From contig JABFSY010000476.1 of assembly GCA_013140395.1 (NCBI GenBank), positions 1 to 6,357 on the forward strand: a stretch of 6,357 bases of DNA, read 5' to 3'. The DNA is from Cyclobacteriaceae bacterium. Its GTDB lineage: Bacteria > Bacteroidota > Bacteroidia > Cytophagales > Cyclobacteriaceae. A program made the translations under genes and the position numbers. The notes beneath the pieces were generated by a model. That model did no database searches, was not told the DNA's origin, and worked only from the letters and a program-made list of their open reading frames with translations. Position 1 is the stretch's first letter, and each line of letters starts with the position of its first letter. This document shows, one piece after another, positions 5,758 through 6,357 of this stretch.

Positions 5758-6117
5758 ATGAAGAAAGATATTGAGTCGCGCGCAGATATTGATTTACTGG
5801 TCAATCAGTTTTACAACAAGGTTAATCAGGATGTTTTGCTTGCTCCGGTATTCAGCCATGTAGATTGGGCCCATCATCTTCCCATTATGTATAATTTTTG
5901 GTCTTCAATGTTGTTAGGAGACCAATCGTATCAAGGCAATCCGTTTCAAAAGCATATTCACTTGGCTATAAATTCTACGCACTTCAATCAATGGTTGACG
6001 TTATTTACAGAGACGGTTGATGAGAATTTTGAAGGCTTTAAGGCCGATGAAGTAAAAAGCAGAGCAAGGAACATTGCAGGAGTCTTTCAGCATAAGATGG
6101 GGCTTTTAGCGCAGTAA
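5758..6117 (+). CDS. Group III truncated haemoglobin
   Basis: This is a 119-residue globin of the truncated haemoglobin group III (P) family, to which Campylobacter jejuni Ctb belongs. Alignment by eye to Ctb gives Tyr19 as TyrB10, His40 as HisE7 in HHLPIMYNFW, His66 as the proximal HisF8 in FQKHIHL, and Trp79 as TrpG8 in FNQWLTLF. The group III hallmarks FYNKVNQD, PVFSHVDW, FWSSMLLG and TVDENFEG are all present. Known or proposed roles of the group are O2 and NO binding and protection during nitrosative stress. As the last gene of the unit beside nos genes, it could buffer NO or O2 for the denitrification machinery; this is inference. The ATG at 5758 is 5 bases after the cupin stop. The protein appears complete. 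Confidence 0.95.
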   Translation: MKKDIESRADIDLLVNQFYNKVNQDVLLAPVFSHVDWAHHLPIMYNFWSSMLLGDQSYQGNPFQKHIHLAINSTHFNQWLTLFTETVDENFEGFKADEVKSRARNIAGVFQHKMGLLAQ

Positions 6118-6188
6118 CTAGGCAGGTATTCAGGCCACTTTCCTTTCGAAGATTTTATTTCTTCCAAGCAGCGCGAGGCATACAATGA
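6118..6188 (+). other. Non-coding stretch between globin gene and monooxygenase remnant
   Basis: No start codon, terminator or recognisable gene is seen here. The frame of the globin gene stays open after its stop codon for 31 more codons (to 6210, stop TGA at 6211) and reads as HFPFEDFISSKQREAYNE in part. That is protein-like, but I cannot place it in a family. It may be a scrap of another decayed gene at a deletion junction, or chance. Confidence 0.35.
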
Positions 6189-6357
6189 GAATTGCAAAAA
6201 TGGCTCAGAGTGAGTGAACTCTTCAACACGGAAATACTTGGTGCAGACGGAATAAAATCTGTAGTACGAAAAAATATTTTTGGTGAAGTTCCCTTGCGCT
6301 ACTCTGGGCAAACCTGTCGGCTAGGCATGAAAAAATTTTCGTTGCCCTCTACTATGA
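6189..6357 (+). pseudogene. FAD-dependent monooxygenase remnant (N-terminus missing, runs off window)
   Basis: In the third forward frame, bases 6189-6357 read as the middle of a PHBH-like flavin monooxygenase. The conserved DG motif GADGIKSVVRK (from 6240) is followed by IFGEVPLRYSGQTC, which in this family is normally followed by W-R-G; here it reads C-R-L-G. A TGA (6186-6188) closes the frame upstream, and there is no start codon in frame before the homologous segment. In intact enzymes the DG motif lies roughly 150 residues into the protein, after the N-terminal GxGxxG FAD fold. Only about 120 bases separate this motif from the globin stop, so most of the N-terminal half is absent. A truncated and decaying gene is the simplest reading; the 3' end is outside the window, so further damage cannot be seen. 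A sequencing error alone could not supply the missing N-terminus. Confidence 0.75.

Noticed and set aside
6087..6311. Minus-strand 74-residue open frame over the globin end and monooxygenase remnant
   Set aside because: It shows no recognisable motif and lies opposite the globin 3' end and the clear monooxygenase homology on the + strand.

Overview
The window carries the downstream part of a nitrous oxide reductase (nos) gene cluster, followed by a short accessory operon, all on the + strand. The organism is most likely a member of the Bacteroidetes (Cytophagia/Sphingobacteriia-like). The support is moderate G+C, start codons preceded by A-rich leaders with little or no Shine-Dalgarno sequence, lipoprotein signals followed by Gly/Ser rather than Asp, the gene order nosZ - membrane protein - nosL - nosD - nosF - nosY, and the clade II type of CuA site in NosZ. 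The lineage is an inference from these traits and was not tested by any search.

Layout. Positions 1-396 encode the C-terminal CuA domain of NosZ; its 5' part lies outside the window. A strong intrinsic terminator follows at 425-453. After about 95 bases of leader comes a tightly packed unit at 548-4280: an uncharacterised four-helix membrane protein (a candidate for the 'NosB' role), the copper-binding lipoprotein NosL, the periplasmic beta-helix protein NosD, the ABC ATPase NosF and the ABC permease NosY. The last three junctions overlap (TAATG, 17 bases, ATGA), which suggests translational coupling. NosD/F/Y and NosL are the known machinery for maturing the copper centres of NosZ.

A 148-base intergenic stretch (4281-4428) holds three small palindromes. 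The last of them has the geometry of an FNR/DNR-type operator. It precedes a second compact unit at 4429-6117: a FAS1 (fasciclin-domain) lipoprotein, a CopD-like four-helix membrane protein with several histidines, a small cupin and a group III truncated haemoglobin. These four genes are spaced 4-18 bases apart. Together they look like a redox, haem or NO-related accessory set riding with the N2O reductase genes.

The right end (6118-6357) has no intact gene. It holds a fragment of a flavin-dependent monooxygenase that lacks its N-terminal FAD-binding half and any start codon, and is probably a pseudogene. No tRNA, rRNA, CRISPR array, insertion sequence or integrase was seen.
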